DNA from: JAFLCL01 sp964502175
Lineage (GTDB): Bacteria; Myxococcota_A; Polyangia; Polyangiales; Sandaracinaceae
DNA: 64,000 bases
Assembly (NCBI GenBank): GCA_964502175.1
Contig: CAZCVE010000003.1
Location: forward strand, 186,001 to 250,000
Direction: 5' to 3'
The notes under the pieces are model-generated. The model ran no database searches and was not told the DNA's origin. It worked only from the letters and a program-made list of their open reading frames with translations. Shown piece after piece: positions 54,021-63,423 of the stretch; the stretch's first letter is position 1, and the number at the start of each line of letters is the position of its first letter. Both the position numbers and the translations under genes were made by a program.

Positions 54021-55475
54021 ATGCGAAACGGAGGACTCCGCGACATAGCGCTGAGGCTCGCGGGTGTGTCGGCGCTCGGCGCGCAGGCGATCGGCTGCGG
54101 CGGCACGACGTGCCCCGCGGGCTCCTACGACTTCATGGGGCGCTGCATCGCCGAGGACGTCGACGCAGGTGCGGTCGGGGACGACGGAGGAGCGCGCGTC
54201 GATGCGCGCGTCTCGCCCGATGCGTTCGTGTTGCTGGACGCTTGCGCGCCGGTGAGGGGCTTCGTGGATCAGGACCTCGATGGGCACGGCGATCCGATGC
54301 GGGAGGAGCTGCGCTGCGCCCCGATTGGATCGACCGGCTTCGTCGCGATCTCGGGCGACTGCGACGACGACGAGACCACCACGGCGCCGGGCGCAGAGGA
54401 GCGCTGCGACGGCGTCGATCAGGACTGCGACGGAGCAATCGACGAGGGTCTGCAGGGCCTCATCGGGGCGCCGATCCGGCTCGGTCCCGAGACCGGCGTC
54501 GACTCGATGTTGCTGCATGCGGCGGTCGTGGGCGGCTCCTATGTCGTGGCGTGGAACCGACCCGATGCCGTGGTGGTGGCGCGCTTCGACGCGACGGGCG
54601 CCGTGCTCGCGGCCCCGCACAACGTCGTCGAGACGGACAGCGAGTCATTCCTGCGTGTGGTTCCCATCGATGCCACGCACGTGGTGGTGATCACCGTGTT
54701 GCGAATGAGCGGCTGGAAGAACCAAGGCTTCTACGCGACGCCGGTCACGATCGCGCCGTCCTTCGAGGTCGGCACGACCGTCGTTCTGGAGGTCACGCCG
54801 TTCACGTCGAACGCGGCCATCGCCTACGACGGCACCGATCTCACGACGATCTTCGATCACGAGGTAGCGCCCGTGGGCATGGTCCAGGACGCGAGCTTGA
54901 CGTCGATCGCATCCGGTCTGGCGACGCCAGCGACCTACGACACCATCCGGTCGCTGCACGCCGTGGACGGCAGCCTCTGGCTGCTCGACGGTGCGCTCGC
55001 CGTTCATCGGCTCACGTCCCGGACCCTCGTCGAGGAGCGGCGCGTCGACCTCGCGATCCCCAGCGCGCTGGCGGGCGTAGCGACCCTCGACGCACACGGC
55101 CTCTCGGTGTTCGTGGGAGACGAGTCGTTGGTGGGCGTCGCGCACGTCGCGCTCGCGGATCTCGAGGCCGAGCCGGTGCCGATCGCCCGCACCACGTGGG
55201 TACCGACACGCCCCCTGACGGTGGCGCCAGCGCTGGCCGCGAGCGAGGCCGGCGCGGATCTCGTCACCGGCGGCATCGACGGGGCCGAGCTGGCGCTCAC
55301 GTACTCCCACATCGATCCCGCGGGCGGCGCGCACGCGGAGGCGGAGGTCGCGCGCGTCACCTCTGGGAGGCACGTGTCCGTGGCGCGTCTCTCGAGCCGC
55401 GCCGGCGCGATCTTCTACCCGGCCACCGACGCGACTGGTGGCTGGTTCTGGATGCAGCGCATCGGCTGCGAGTGA
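54021..55475 (+). CDS. Lipoprotein with MopE-type metal-binding motif
   Basis: 484 residues. ATG follows AAGGAGGGGG. Signal peptide and lipobox near residue 26 (AQAIGC). A VDAG/DAF-containing linker, then DQDLDGHGDPMREELRCAPI and SGDCDDDETTTAPGAEERC, CDGVDQDCDGAIDEG: the putative metal-binding motif (PF11617). The C-terminal 320 residues are beta-rich with repeated blades (GGSYVVAWNRPDAVVVARFD, AAIAYDGTDLTTIFDHEVAP). Probably a Ca-binding surface propeller. Function unknown. Confidence 0.78.
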   Translation: MRNGGLRDIALRLAGVSALGAQAIGCGGTTCPAGSYDFMGRCIAEDVDAGAVGDDGGARVDARVSPDAFVLLDACAPVRGFVDQDLDGHGDPMREELRCAPIGSTGFVAISGDCDDDETTTAPGAEERCDGVDQDCDGAIDEGLQGLIGAPIRLGPETGVDSMLLHAAVVGGSYVVAWNRPDAVVVARFDATGAVLAAPHNVVETDSESFLRVVPIDATHVVVITVLRMSGWKNQGFYATPVTIAPSFEVGTTVVLEVTPFTSNAAIAYDGTDLTTIFDHEVAPVGMVQDASLTSIASGLATPATYDTIRSLHAVDGSLWLLDGALAVHRLTSRTLVEERRVDLAIPSALAGVATLDAHGLSVFVGDESLVGVAHVALADLEAEPVPIARTTWVPTRPLTVAPALAASEAGADLVTGGIDGAELALTYSHIDPAGGAHAEAEVARVTSGRHVSVARLSSRAGAIFYPATDATGGWFWMQRIGCE

Positions 55476-55532
55476 GCGCGTGCTTCCGCGCGAGCGCTTG
55501 CGCTCGGGCGGGGGGCGGAGCAATCGGGGCGC

Positions 55533-56192
55533 ATGAAGCTCGTGGTGCTCGCGTCGGGTCGTGGGTCGAACCTTCGGTCGATCGCCGAGGCGATCGATCG
55601 TGGCGCGTGCGCGGCCGAGATCGTGGCTGTGGTCTCGGACAAGGCCGATGCTGCGGCGCTCGCGTTCGCGGCGGAGCGTGGGATCGCGACGGCCGTCGTC
55701 GCGCCGAAGGCGTTCGCGGATCGGCCTGCGTGGGACGCGGCGCTCGCGGAGACGGTGGGCTCGTTCGGACCTGATCTCGTCGTGCTCGCGGGCTTCATGC
55801 GGATCGTCGGCGCGTCGATGATCGCGCGCTTCACGAGCCGCATCGTCAACGTGCACCCGGCGCTCTTGCCGTCGTTCCCGGGCGCTCACGGCGCGCGCGA
55901 TGCGATCGCGAAGGGCGTGCGGATCTCGGGCTGCACGGTGCATGTCGTGGACGCGGGGGTCGACACGGGGCCGATCCTCGCGCAGGCCGCGGTGCCGGTG
56001 CTGCCGACCGACGACGAGGCGACGCTGCAGGCGCGGATCCAGCGCTGCGAGCATCGCTTGTTTCCGTTGGTCATCGACGCGATCGCGCGGGGAGGAATCG
56101 TGCTCGACGCGGGCGGCGCTCCCGCGTTTCGTGCGGATCTCGCGTTCGACGATCGTGAGCTCTTCGCCCCGTCGTCGTCGTCGCGCGGCTGA
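55533..56192 (+). CDS. purN: Phosphoribosylglycinamide formyltransferase
   Basis: 219 residues, the usual PurN size. PurN transfers a formyl group from 10-formyl-THF to GAR, the third step of purine synthesis, in the cytosol. Seen: MKLVVLASGRGSNLRSIAEA, LVVLAGFMRIVG, the catalytic Asn and His in IVNVHPALLPSFPGAHG and the Asp in VDTGPILAQAAVPVLPTDDE. The start gives the expected Rossmann beta strand. It has no pur neighbours. Confidence 0.95.
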   Translation: MKLVVLASGRGSNLRSIAEAIDRGACAAEIVAVVSDKADAAALAFAAERGIATAVVAPKAFADRPAWDAALAETVGSFGPDLVVLAGFMRIVGASMIARFTSRIVNVHPALLPSFPGAHGARDAIAKGVRISGCTVHVVDAGVDTGPILAQAAVPVLPTDDEATLQARIQRCEHRLFPLVIDAIARGGIVLDAGGAPAFRADLAFDDRELFAPSSSSRG

Positions 56193-56218
56193 GCGTCACT
56201 CGCTCGCGCGCGGCGGGC

Positions 56219-58201
56219 TCAAGGGCACTCGCTCATCGCGATCGAGAGCGTGCCGTGATCCTCGACCTCGCGGCGGATGGTGCGCCACCGATGCTCGGGC
56301 CCCGTGGAGCGGAGGCCGATCGCGAGCGGGCCGGCGGGGATCTCGACCACGCGAGGCGTGAGGCCGAGCGAGCGGTTGTCGAGAAAGATCTCCGCCGCGG
56401 GCCGGCACACGACCTCGAGCGTCGCGCGCTCGCCCTCGGTGTCGGTGATCAGCGCGGCCGGCGCGGTCGGATCCGAGGTCTCCGTCTCGGGTCTCGTGCG
56501 CGCTTCGACGCTCTCTGCTTCGGGGACGTCCACCTCGGCCGCATCGTCTACGTCGGCGACGTCGTCCACGTGATCGACGTCGGGCTCGTCCGCGGTGATG
56601 GCGGTCGTGGTCGGTGGAGAGGCGGTCGTGTCGACCGTGCCGATCGTCGTCGTCGTCTCGGGCTCGGTCACTCGAGAGCGTGCGGTCCTCTGGGGCTCGC
56701 TCGTCTCGACGGGTCGTCGCGCCACATCGCCGGTGTCTTCGGCGCGGCTCGACATCCTCACCGCGACCACGACGATCAACGCCAAGAGCCCGCACGCCAC
56801 GGCGACCAGCGCGAGCTGTCGTCCGCCTGCGCTCGCAGGCGTGGTCGGAGCGCGCGCGGGCGCAGGCGAGGGGCGCGGTGTGCTCGCGGTGGGCGCAGCC
56901 TTCGGCGACGCGGCTCGTGTCTCGGTCGAGGCGACCGCAAGGACCACGGGCGCGTCGGGGACGGTCGCGGTCTGGACGCTCACGCCTTCAGGGAGCGTGG
57001 AGGTCTGTGAGGTGCTCGATCCCTCGGGGAGCGTGACCGTCTGGGAGGTCGTCGCGGCCGCGCGAGGCGCGACGGCTTCGCGGCTCGGTGTGTCCGAGGC
57101 GGCGGTCGTCGTCGCCTCTGTCTTCGGAGTCGCAGGCGTGGTCGCGAGCTCTGCGCTCGCCGTCGCGCCCTTCGTCGACGACGCGAGCGGGGTCGTCGGG
57201 TTCGGCGCGGGGGGATGAAACGACGGTGAGCTCGCGGCGAGGGGCGCGTACGAGTCGCGAGACGGATTCATCGCGCGACGCATCGTCGCGTCGCGCCCCG
57301 CTTGTCGCTGCGCGAAGAGATCCTGCAGCAGCTTGCGTGTCGCGAGCGGGCTCGCGTCGCGGCGGCGCTTCTCGAGCAGCTCGTGGAGGTCTTCCGCGAG
57401 CGCGCCGGCGGTCGTCGGACGATCGTGCGGATCGCGGGCGAGGCAGCGCATCACGATGCGCTCGAGCGCCGCGGGGCAGTCGGTGAGATCTCCGGGGCGC
57501 GGCACCTCCGCGCGCTTCACCATCGCGCGGGTCTCTGCGCGCGTGGGCGCCTGGAAGAGGCGACGCTGGGTCACGCACTCCCAGAGGATCACGCCCAGCG
57601 AGAACACGTCGGACGGCGCGTCGAGCATGCGCTGCGCGGCTTGCTCGGGAGACCAGTACGCGACGCCGCCGTGATCGCGTCGCTCCGCGTCTTCGGGGCC
57701 GATCGCGAGGCGTGGCGCGCCGAAGTCCGAGACGCGCACCTCGCCGTCGTACGCGATGAAGAGGTTCTGCGGCGTGAGGCTGCCGTGCACGAGCGGCGGG
57801 CGTCCCGTGTGCGCGTGCTCCACCGCTTCAGCCGCGAGCGCGATCACGCGCAAGAGCACGTCGAGCGGGCGCTCGCCGGGCCCGAGGCGACGGAGGATCG
57901 CGGCGAGCTGCTCTCCGTGCACGTACTCGGAGGCGACGTACGGCGTGCGCGGATCGCTGCTCACCTCGAGCACGCGCGCGATGCCCGGATGGAGCAGCTG
58001 CTCGGCGCGGTGCGCGGAGGCGAGGAGCTCCTCGACGAAACGTGGGTCGCTCGCGAACGGCGCGAGCGGTCGCCTCAGCGCGACGAGCGCGATCTCGCCG
58101 TCGCGCCTGACGGTGCGCGCCAGGTGGACCTCGCTCGTCGAGCCCTGGCCGAGGCGCTCGACCAGCTCGTAGCGGCCGACGTGGATCGACGCGGCGCTCA
58201 A
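56219..58201 (-). CDS. Pseudokinase with membrane helix and PEGA-like domain
   Basis: 660 residues, TTG start overlapping the upstream stop (TTGA). A protein-kinase fold occupies residues 10-290 but the catalytic Lys is Arg43 (VALRRPL), and the HRD is H139-G-S in LVHGSLTPQN; DFG (159-161) remains. It cannot transfer phosphate by the normal mechanism. A 200-residue Thr/Pro/Ala spacer precedes a membrane helix (LALVAVACGLLALIVVVAV) and the C-terminus RATLEVVCRPAAEIFLDNRS, a PEGA-like domain, outside. It is coupled to the gene for an export-signal partner. Confidence 0.85.
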   Translation of the reverse strand: MSAASIHVGRYELVERLGQGSTSEVHLARTVRRDGEIALVALRRPLAPFASDPRFVEELLASAHRAEQLLHPGIARVLEVSSDPRTPYVASEYVHGEQLAAILRRLGPGERPLDVLLRVIALAAEAVEHAHTGRPPLVHGSLTPQNLFIAYDGEVRVSDFGAPRLAIGPEDAERRDHGGVAYWSPEQAAQRMLDAPSDVFSLGVILWECVTQRRLFQAPTRAETRAMVKRAEVPRPGDLTDCPAALERIVMRCLARDPHDRPTTAGALAEDLHELLEKRRRDASPLATRKLLQDLFAQRQAGRDATMRRAMNPSRDSYAPLAASSPSFHPPAPNPTTPLASSTKGATASAELATTPATPKTEATTTAASDTPSREAVAPRAAATTSQTVTLPEGSSTSQTSTLPEGVSVQTATVPDAPVVLAVASTETRAASPKAAPTASTPRPSPAPARAPTTPASAGGRQLALVAVACGLLALIVVVAVRMSSRAEDTGDVARRPVETSEPQRTARSRVTEPETTTTIGTVDTTASPPTTTAITADEPDVDHVDDVADVDDAAEVDVPEAESVEARTRPETETSDPTAPAALITDTEGERATLEVVCRPAAEIFLDNRSLGLTPRVVEIPAGPLAIGLRSTGPEHRWRTIRREVEDHGTLSIAMSECP

Positions 58202-58902
58202 GGCGTGACCTCGGCCTGCGTCGGGACGGCGTGCTCGTACCGGAGCAGCGCGCCGCCGTGCTCGTCGAGGAGCGTGACGGCCACGGCGCCTGGACACGAC
58301 GCGGCGACGCGAACGGCGCTGAGCTCGGAGCCTCGTCCGAGCGGTGTCGTCGGGAGCTGGGCCTCACCGCAGCGCACGCCGATGCTGCGCACGAGACGCG
58401 GCGGCGCATGCCACACGCGCACGACGAAGCTAGACGCGCTCGCCCCTGCCTCGGCGTCACGCTCGACCGCGACCGACAGCCCGTGCGCGGGCCGCTCTTG
58501 CTCGAAGCGCGAGCGATCGCGGCCTGCGAGCTCCGTCGGCGTGGCGACGGCGGGATCGATCGCGAGCGCGATCGCGAAGTGGTTGCGCGCCGTGCGCTCG
58601 GCGCCCGTGGCGCCCGCGAGGATGCCGAGGTGCACGTGGATGCGCACCAGCGCGTCCCGCTCGTGGCCCGGCTGCCGCAGCGACGCGAGGAACAGTCGGT
58701 TGGCCTCGCGGAGGGCGCCGCGCGCGTAGGCCGCCTCGGCCGCCGCGAGGGCGCCGTCGTCTGCGCGTGCCGGAGGAGGCTGCGGCGCGGCCGCGAGCAC
58801 GAAGAACAGCGCACACGCGAGCGCGCGCAGACGCGACCGTCGCGCGCGCCGTTCGGTCGCGTGCTCGGTCACTCCCAACGCTGTCTCCGAGAGGCCCCTC
58901 AC
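58198..58902 (-). CDS. Exported TPR-like partner of pseudokinase
   Basis: 234 residues, GTG start. Signal peptide (LRALACALFFVLAAAPQPPP). An early helical repeat DGALAAAEAAYARGALREAN and TARNHFAIALAIDPAVATP resembles TPR; the second half is beta-rich, with FVVRVWHAPPRLVRSIGVRC and ASCPGAVAVTLLDEHGGALL. It is coupled to the pseudokinase gene by the TTGA overlap, and its place outside the membrane fits the PEGA-like domain as a binding partner. Confidence 0.75.
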   Translation of the reverse strand: MRGLSETALGVTEHATERRARRSRLRALACALFFVLAAAPQPPPARADDGALAAAEAAYARGALREANRLFLASLRQPGHERDALVRIHVHLGILAGATGAERTARNHFAIALAIDPAVATPTELAGRDRSRFEQERPAHGLSVAVERDAEAGASASSFVVRVWHAPPRLVRSIGVRCGEAQLPTTPLGRGSELSAVRVAASCPGAVAVTLLDEHGGALLRYEHAVPTQAEVTP

Positions 58903-58991
58903 GGTCCGCAGACGGTACCACGGGCCTCCCGGCAGACGGAGCGCCGCGCGGCTTGCGGGCGCGTCCGCGCACCCCCTACATTGGCGCCCCC

Positions 58992-60134
<1,143 letters not shown>

Positions 60135-60169
60135 CGCGCGAGCCTTCGCGCGCGGAGAGAGCAGGCAGT

Positions 60170-60934
60170 ATGCGGAACGGTGTCTTCACGTTGATGAGGC
60201 TCGCGCTGAGCCTCGGCCCGCTGGGTCTCGGGCCGCTGGCCCTCGCGGCGTGCGGCGGTGGCACGAGCGAGACGACGACCACGACCACGACTGCGCGCCG
60301 CTCGCGCGAGCCGACGGCCGAAGAGCAGGAAGAGCAAGACGCGCAGAGCGGCGTGCAGATCGAGGGCCTCATGGGCACGATCTCGTCGCATCAGGTGAGC
60401 GGCACGATGAACCCGCGCGTCGAGGGGGGCCTCTTCAACCCGTGCTTCTCTCAGGCGCGCGGGGTCGACTTCCTGGGCGGAACCATCCGCCTCTCGTTCC
60501 GCATCCACGTGGACGGCAGCGTGTCGTGGGTCTTCCCGATCGAGTCGAGCATCGGGCACCGCGCTGTCGAGCGCTGCATCACGGAGCGCGCGCACGGCGT
60601 GCGCTTCCCGCGGCCGCGCGGCGGCGAGGCCGAGTTCACGTGGAGCTTCCACTTCGACGCGCCGTCCGACGTGCGCGCGCCGGTCAGCTGGGACGCGACG
60701 CGTCTCGCCACGGTGCTGGCGTCGAGCGGTGGTCAGCTCGTGTCGCAGTGCGGAGGCCAGCGTGGCTACCGCGTGACGGCGTACGTGCAGCCGGGCGGCA
60801 GCGTCATGGCGGCCGGCGTCTCGGCGCAGACCAACGACGTGGCGGGGCAGCTCGACTGCATCGCGAACGGCGTCTCGGGCTGGCGCATGCCGGACCCGGG
60901 CAGCTATCCGGCGAAGGTCTCGTTCGATCTCTGA
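60170..60934 (+). CDS. AgmX/PglI C-terminal-domain-like lipoprotein
   Basis: 254 residues. Signal peptide and lipobox near residue 25 (PLALAACGGG). A Thr run follows, then the pattern GTISSHQVSGTMNPRVEGGL, FNPCFSQARGVDFL, GTIRLSFRIHVDGSVSWVFP and AVERCITERAHGVRFPRPRG. This order (F-x-P-C-F, then a paired Cys and strand set) is the AgmX/PglI C-terminal domain. AgmX and PglI were identified in Myxococcus gliding and envelope work. A start 13 codons upstream at 60131 overlaps the dehydrogenase stop. Confidence 0.72.
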   Translation: MRNGVFTLMRLALSLGPLGLGPLALAACGGGTSETTTTTTTARRSREPTAEEQEEQDAQSGVQIEGLMGTISSHQVSGTMNPRVEGGLFNPCFSQARGVDFLGGTIRLSFRIHVDGSVSWVFPIESSIGHRAVERCITERAHGVRFPRPRGGEAEFTWSFHFDAPSDVRAPVSWDATRLATVLASSGGQLVSQCGGQRGYRVTAYVQPGGSVMAAGVSAQTNDVAGQLDCIANGVSGWRMPDPGSYPAKVSFDL

Positions 60935-60967
60935 TCGCACGGGCGATTCGTGCCAGGATCGGCCGAC

Positions 60968-61819
60968 ATGAACACGCTTCGACTCGTCCTCTCTCTGGGT
61001 GTCTCGGTCTCTCTCGCGGGCTCGCTCTCGGGCTGTCCCGACACGACGTCGGCGGGAGACGCGGGGCGCGACGCCGGCCGCGGCGCTGCCGACGCGCCGC
61101 TCTTCCTCGATGCCTTCGTCGACCCGAGCGTCGACGCGCACGTGGTCGTGGTGCCCGACGCGTTCTCCGCGGAAGATGCGCCCGGCCTCGATGCGCCCGG
61201 CAGCGATGCGCCAGGCTCCGATGCACCCGGGAGCGATGCGCCGGGTTCCGATGCGCCGGGTGCCGATGCGCCGGGCAGCAGCGATGCGCCCATCGCGATG
61301 CGTGACGCGTACGTGCCGCCGACGTCGGACGCAGGCATGTGCATGGATCTGCCGCCCGATCCGACGCGCATGACGGGCGTGGTCTGCAGCCCGTGCCGCC
61401 CGCCGGGCGCGATGAGCAGCGGCGGTCGCGGCGAGTGCATGAGCGACGCGGACTGCACCGAGGGCGCGAACGGTCGCTGCGGCTTCGGTCGCGCAGGCAC
61501 GTTCTGCTCGTACGACCTCTGCTTCAGCGACGCGGACTGCGACGCCGACGAAGCGTGTCTCTGCGACGGCTCCGGCCTCGGCGGTGGTGGCAACTCGTGC
61601 GTGCGCGCCGACTGCCGCACCAACAACGACTGCAGCCCCGGCTTCGCGTGCTCGCCGACGTTCGGCGGGTGTGGTCACTACACGGGCTTCATCGGCTTCG
61701 AGTGCCACACGGCGGCGGACGAGTGCACCGTCGATGCGGACTGCGGCGGCGCGGCGTACTGCGCGTTCGACTCGGCCGTCTCGCACTGGGCGTGCTCGAC
61801 CTCCGAGTGCGCGGGCTGA
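60968..61819 (+). CDS. Cys-rich lipoprotein with DAPGS repeat linker
   Basis: 283 residues. Lipobox SLAGSLSGC near residue 21. A spacer rich in DAF/DAH (FLDAFVDPSVDAHVVV) leads to five-residue repeats of the form DAPG-S/L/A, encoded by a 15-bp DNA repeat (61175-61279). The C-terminal half is Cys-rich with C-x(2,4)-D-x-D-C patterns (DCTEGANGRCGFGRAGTFC, CFSDADCDADEACLC, DCRTNNDCSPGFAC), like the small disulfide modules of other lipoproteins in this genome. Function unknown. Confidence 0.8.
   Translation: MNTLRLVLSLGVSVSLAGSLSGCPDTTSAGDAGRDAGRGAADAPLFLDAFVDPSVDAHVVVVPDAFSAEDAPGLDAPGSDAPGSDAPGSDAPGSDAPGADAPGSSDAPIAMRDAYVPPTSDAGMCMDLPPDPTRMTGVVCSPCRPPGAMSSGGRGECMSDADCTEGANGRCGFGRAGTFCSYDLCFSDADCDADEACLCDGSGLGGGGNSCVRADCRTNNDCSPGFACSPTFGGCGHYTGFIGFECHTAADECTVDADCGGAAYCAFDSAVSHWACSTSECAG
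61175..61279 (+). repeat. 15-bp in-frame tandem repeat encoding DAPGx
   Basis: Seven units of 15 bases starting GATGCGCC, with small differences in the last codons. Being a multiple of three, it changes only linker length. Such arrays vary by slippage. Confidence 0.85.
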
Positions 61820-61839
61820 CACGACAGCGCTCTCTCGAG

Positions 61840-63018
61840 GTGCGGTGGGCGGTCTCGATCGGGCTCGCCCTCGCGGGCCTCGTCGGCTGCGCGCCCGAGG
61901 AGCGCTCGCCGCTCGACGACGCGCGCGCGTACCGAGACGACGCGCGCGTGCGTCGCGCCGCGCTCGAGCGCTCGATCTCCGAGCAGACCACGCCCTACGG
62001 CGAGCTGCGCGAGATGCACTACGCGCTGTCGGGCGCGGACGTCGAGAGCGACGACGACTGGGACCGCCTGCCCGAGTTCCTGCCGCGCGTGCGCGAGGTC
62101 TTCGTCGACGGTGACGAGCGCGAGGGCTCGCCGATCGCGGACACTGACCTGTCTTCGCTCGATCAGGCGGTCGCTGCCGGTGAGCGCGCGTTCGATCACT
62201 ACCCGGCGCAGATCGATCTCGCGCTGACGCAGGTGCGCACGCGCGCCGACGCCGCGCGCATGGGGCTCCACGTGGAGACAGACGGTCGCATCCGCGGCCT
62301 CGTCGAGGCAGAGACCGCGTCTGGTTGGGTGCCCGCGCTCACGTGCAGCGGCTGCCACGGCCGCTTCGACGGAGAGGCCTTTCGCCTCGGGATCCCCAAC
62401 GAAAATTTGGCGATCGGCGATCCGGCCTGGCCGCTCGGCACGATGGACGTGACGGGCGATGGCGTGGACAACCCGACGCGTCCTTCCGATCTGCGGCCGC
62501 TCTCCGTGCAGTCGCGCCTGCATCACACGGGCAACCTCTTGAACAGCCGCATCGAGCGCATGGTGCGCATCGAGACGCTGCTCATCACGCAGCAGAACGA
62601 GCGGCTTCGTCCGAGCCGCACGCTGGTTGCGGCGATCTCGCTCTACCTCGACTCGCTGGCAGGCACGCTGCCGACGCTCGATCACGCATCGCCGGGCGGT
62701 CAGCTCTTCGCGAGGGAGTGCGCGCGATGTCACTCGTCGCCTGCGCTGGGCGGTGCGTTCGTCGACGCGCACGAGGTGGGCACCGACGCGATCGCGACGA
62801 CCGCCGGACAGCGCGGGACGGGCGGCTACCGCCCGCCGTCGCTCCTCGGCGTGCTCGACCGACGAGGGCTCTTCCACGACGGCAGCGCCGCGGACGCGCG
62901 CGCGGTCTTGCATCTCGATCCGAGCGAGCACGTCGGCCACGCGTTCGGCCTCGGGCTCACCGAGCGTGAGCGCGAGCAGGTGCTCGCGTACCTCGCAGGC
63001 GCGACAGACACGCGATGA
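61840..63018 (+). CDS. Di-heme cytochrome c-like lipoprotein
   Basis: 392 residues, GTG start at 61840 with signal peptide and lipobox VSIGLALAGLVGCAPEE. Two heme-binding C-x-x-C-H sites: CSGCHGRF (near 170) and CARCHSSPAL (near 300). The second domain, with GGQLFARECARCHS, TTAGQRGTGGYRPPSLLGVL, RRGLFHDGSAADARAVLHL and LTEREREQVLAYLAG, follows MauG/cytochrome-c-peroxidase-like or c-type oxidase patterns. Distal Met or His ligands are not certain. It is periplasmic, anchored by lipid. Confidence 0.8.
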   Translation: MRWAVSIGLALAGLVGCAPEERSPLDDARAYRDDARVRRAALERSISEQTTPYGELREMHYALSGADVESDDDWDRLPEFLPRVREVFVDGDEREGSPIADTDLSSLDQAVAAGERAFDHYPAQIDLALTQVRTRADAARMGLHVETDGRIRGLVEAETASGWVPALTCSGCHGRFDGEAFRLGIPNENLAIGDPAWPLGTMDVTGDGVDNPTRPSDLRPLSVQSRLHHTGNLLNSRIERMVRIETLLITQQNERLRPSRTLVAAISLYLDSLAGTLPTLDHASPGGQLFARECARCHSSPALGGAFVDAHEVGTDAIATTAGQRGTGGYRPPSLLGVLDRRGLFHDGSAADARAVLHLDPSEHVGHAFGLGLTEREREQVLAYLAGATDTR

Positions 63019-63049
63019 CATTGCGTGTAGGTTTTTCCGAGGAGTCCCC

Positions 63050-63368
63050 ATGAAGAGCGTCGCGCGGTCCGTCGTCACGCTGTCACTCGCGCTGCTCGCT
63101 GCATGCGGGGAGTCGAGCTCGCCCGAAGCTGCGTCCGTGTCGGGCGCGCTCGAGGGGGAAGACCTCGACGGCCGATCTCGACGCCAACGACCTCGACGCG
63201 TGGTTCGTGCGTCGCGACGCGGCGCGCCCCGACGCAGGCGAGCTCCCGCTCGGTGGCAGCGGCTGCGGCTGTCGTGCGGTGGGCTCGCGCGAGGGTCGGC
63301 TCGCGCAGTTGGCGCTCGCGGCGGTGGCGATGCTCGCGTTGTCGCGACGTCGCCGCCCGCGTTCTTGA
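63050..63368 (+). pseudogene. Frameshifted gene for a short MYXO-CTERM-like lipoprotein
   Basis: ATG at 63050 follows GAGGAGTCCCC and opens SVARSVVTLSLALLAACGES, a signal with lipobox LLAAC. From about 63170 the coding pattern jumps to the next frame: DLDANDLDAWFVRR, GGSGCGCRAVGSREGRLAQL, ALAAVAMLALSRRRRPRS, stop at 63366. GSGCGCR with a membrane helix and RRRR is a MYXO-CTERM-type sorting tail. The total of 319 bases (3n+1) points to one extra base near CGACGGCCGATC. It may be a sequencing or assembly error or a true loss. Confidence 0.7.
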
Positions 63369-63423
63369 AATCGAGCTAAGGGCTGCTGCCCGGAGCGTCG
63401 CTCTGGGCCACAGGAGTGATTCG

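Noticed and set aside
63369..63423. Terminator before the last acyl-CoA dehydrogenase gene
   Set aside because: No convincing stem with a following T run is present in the 55 bases.
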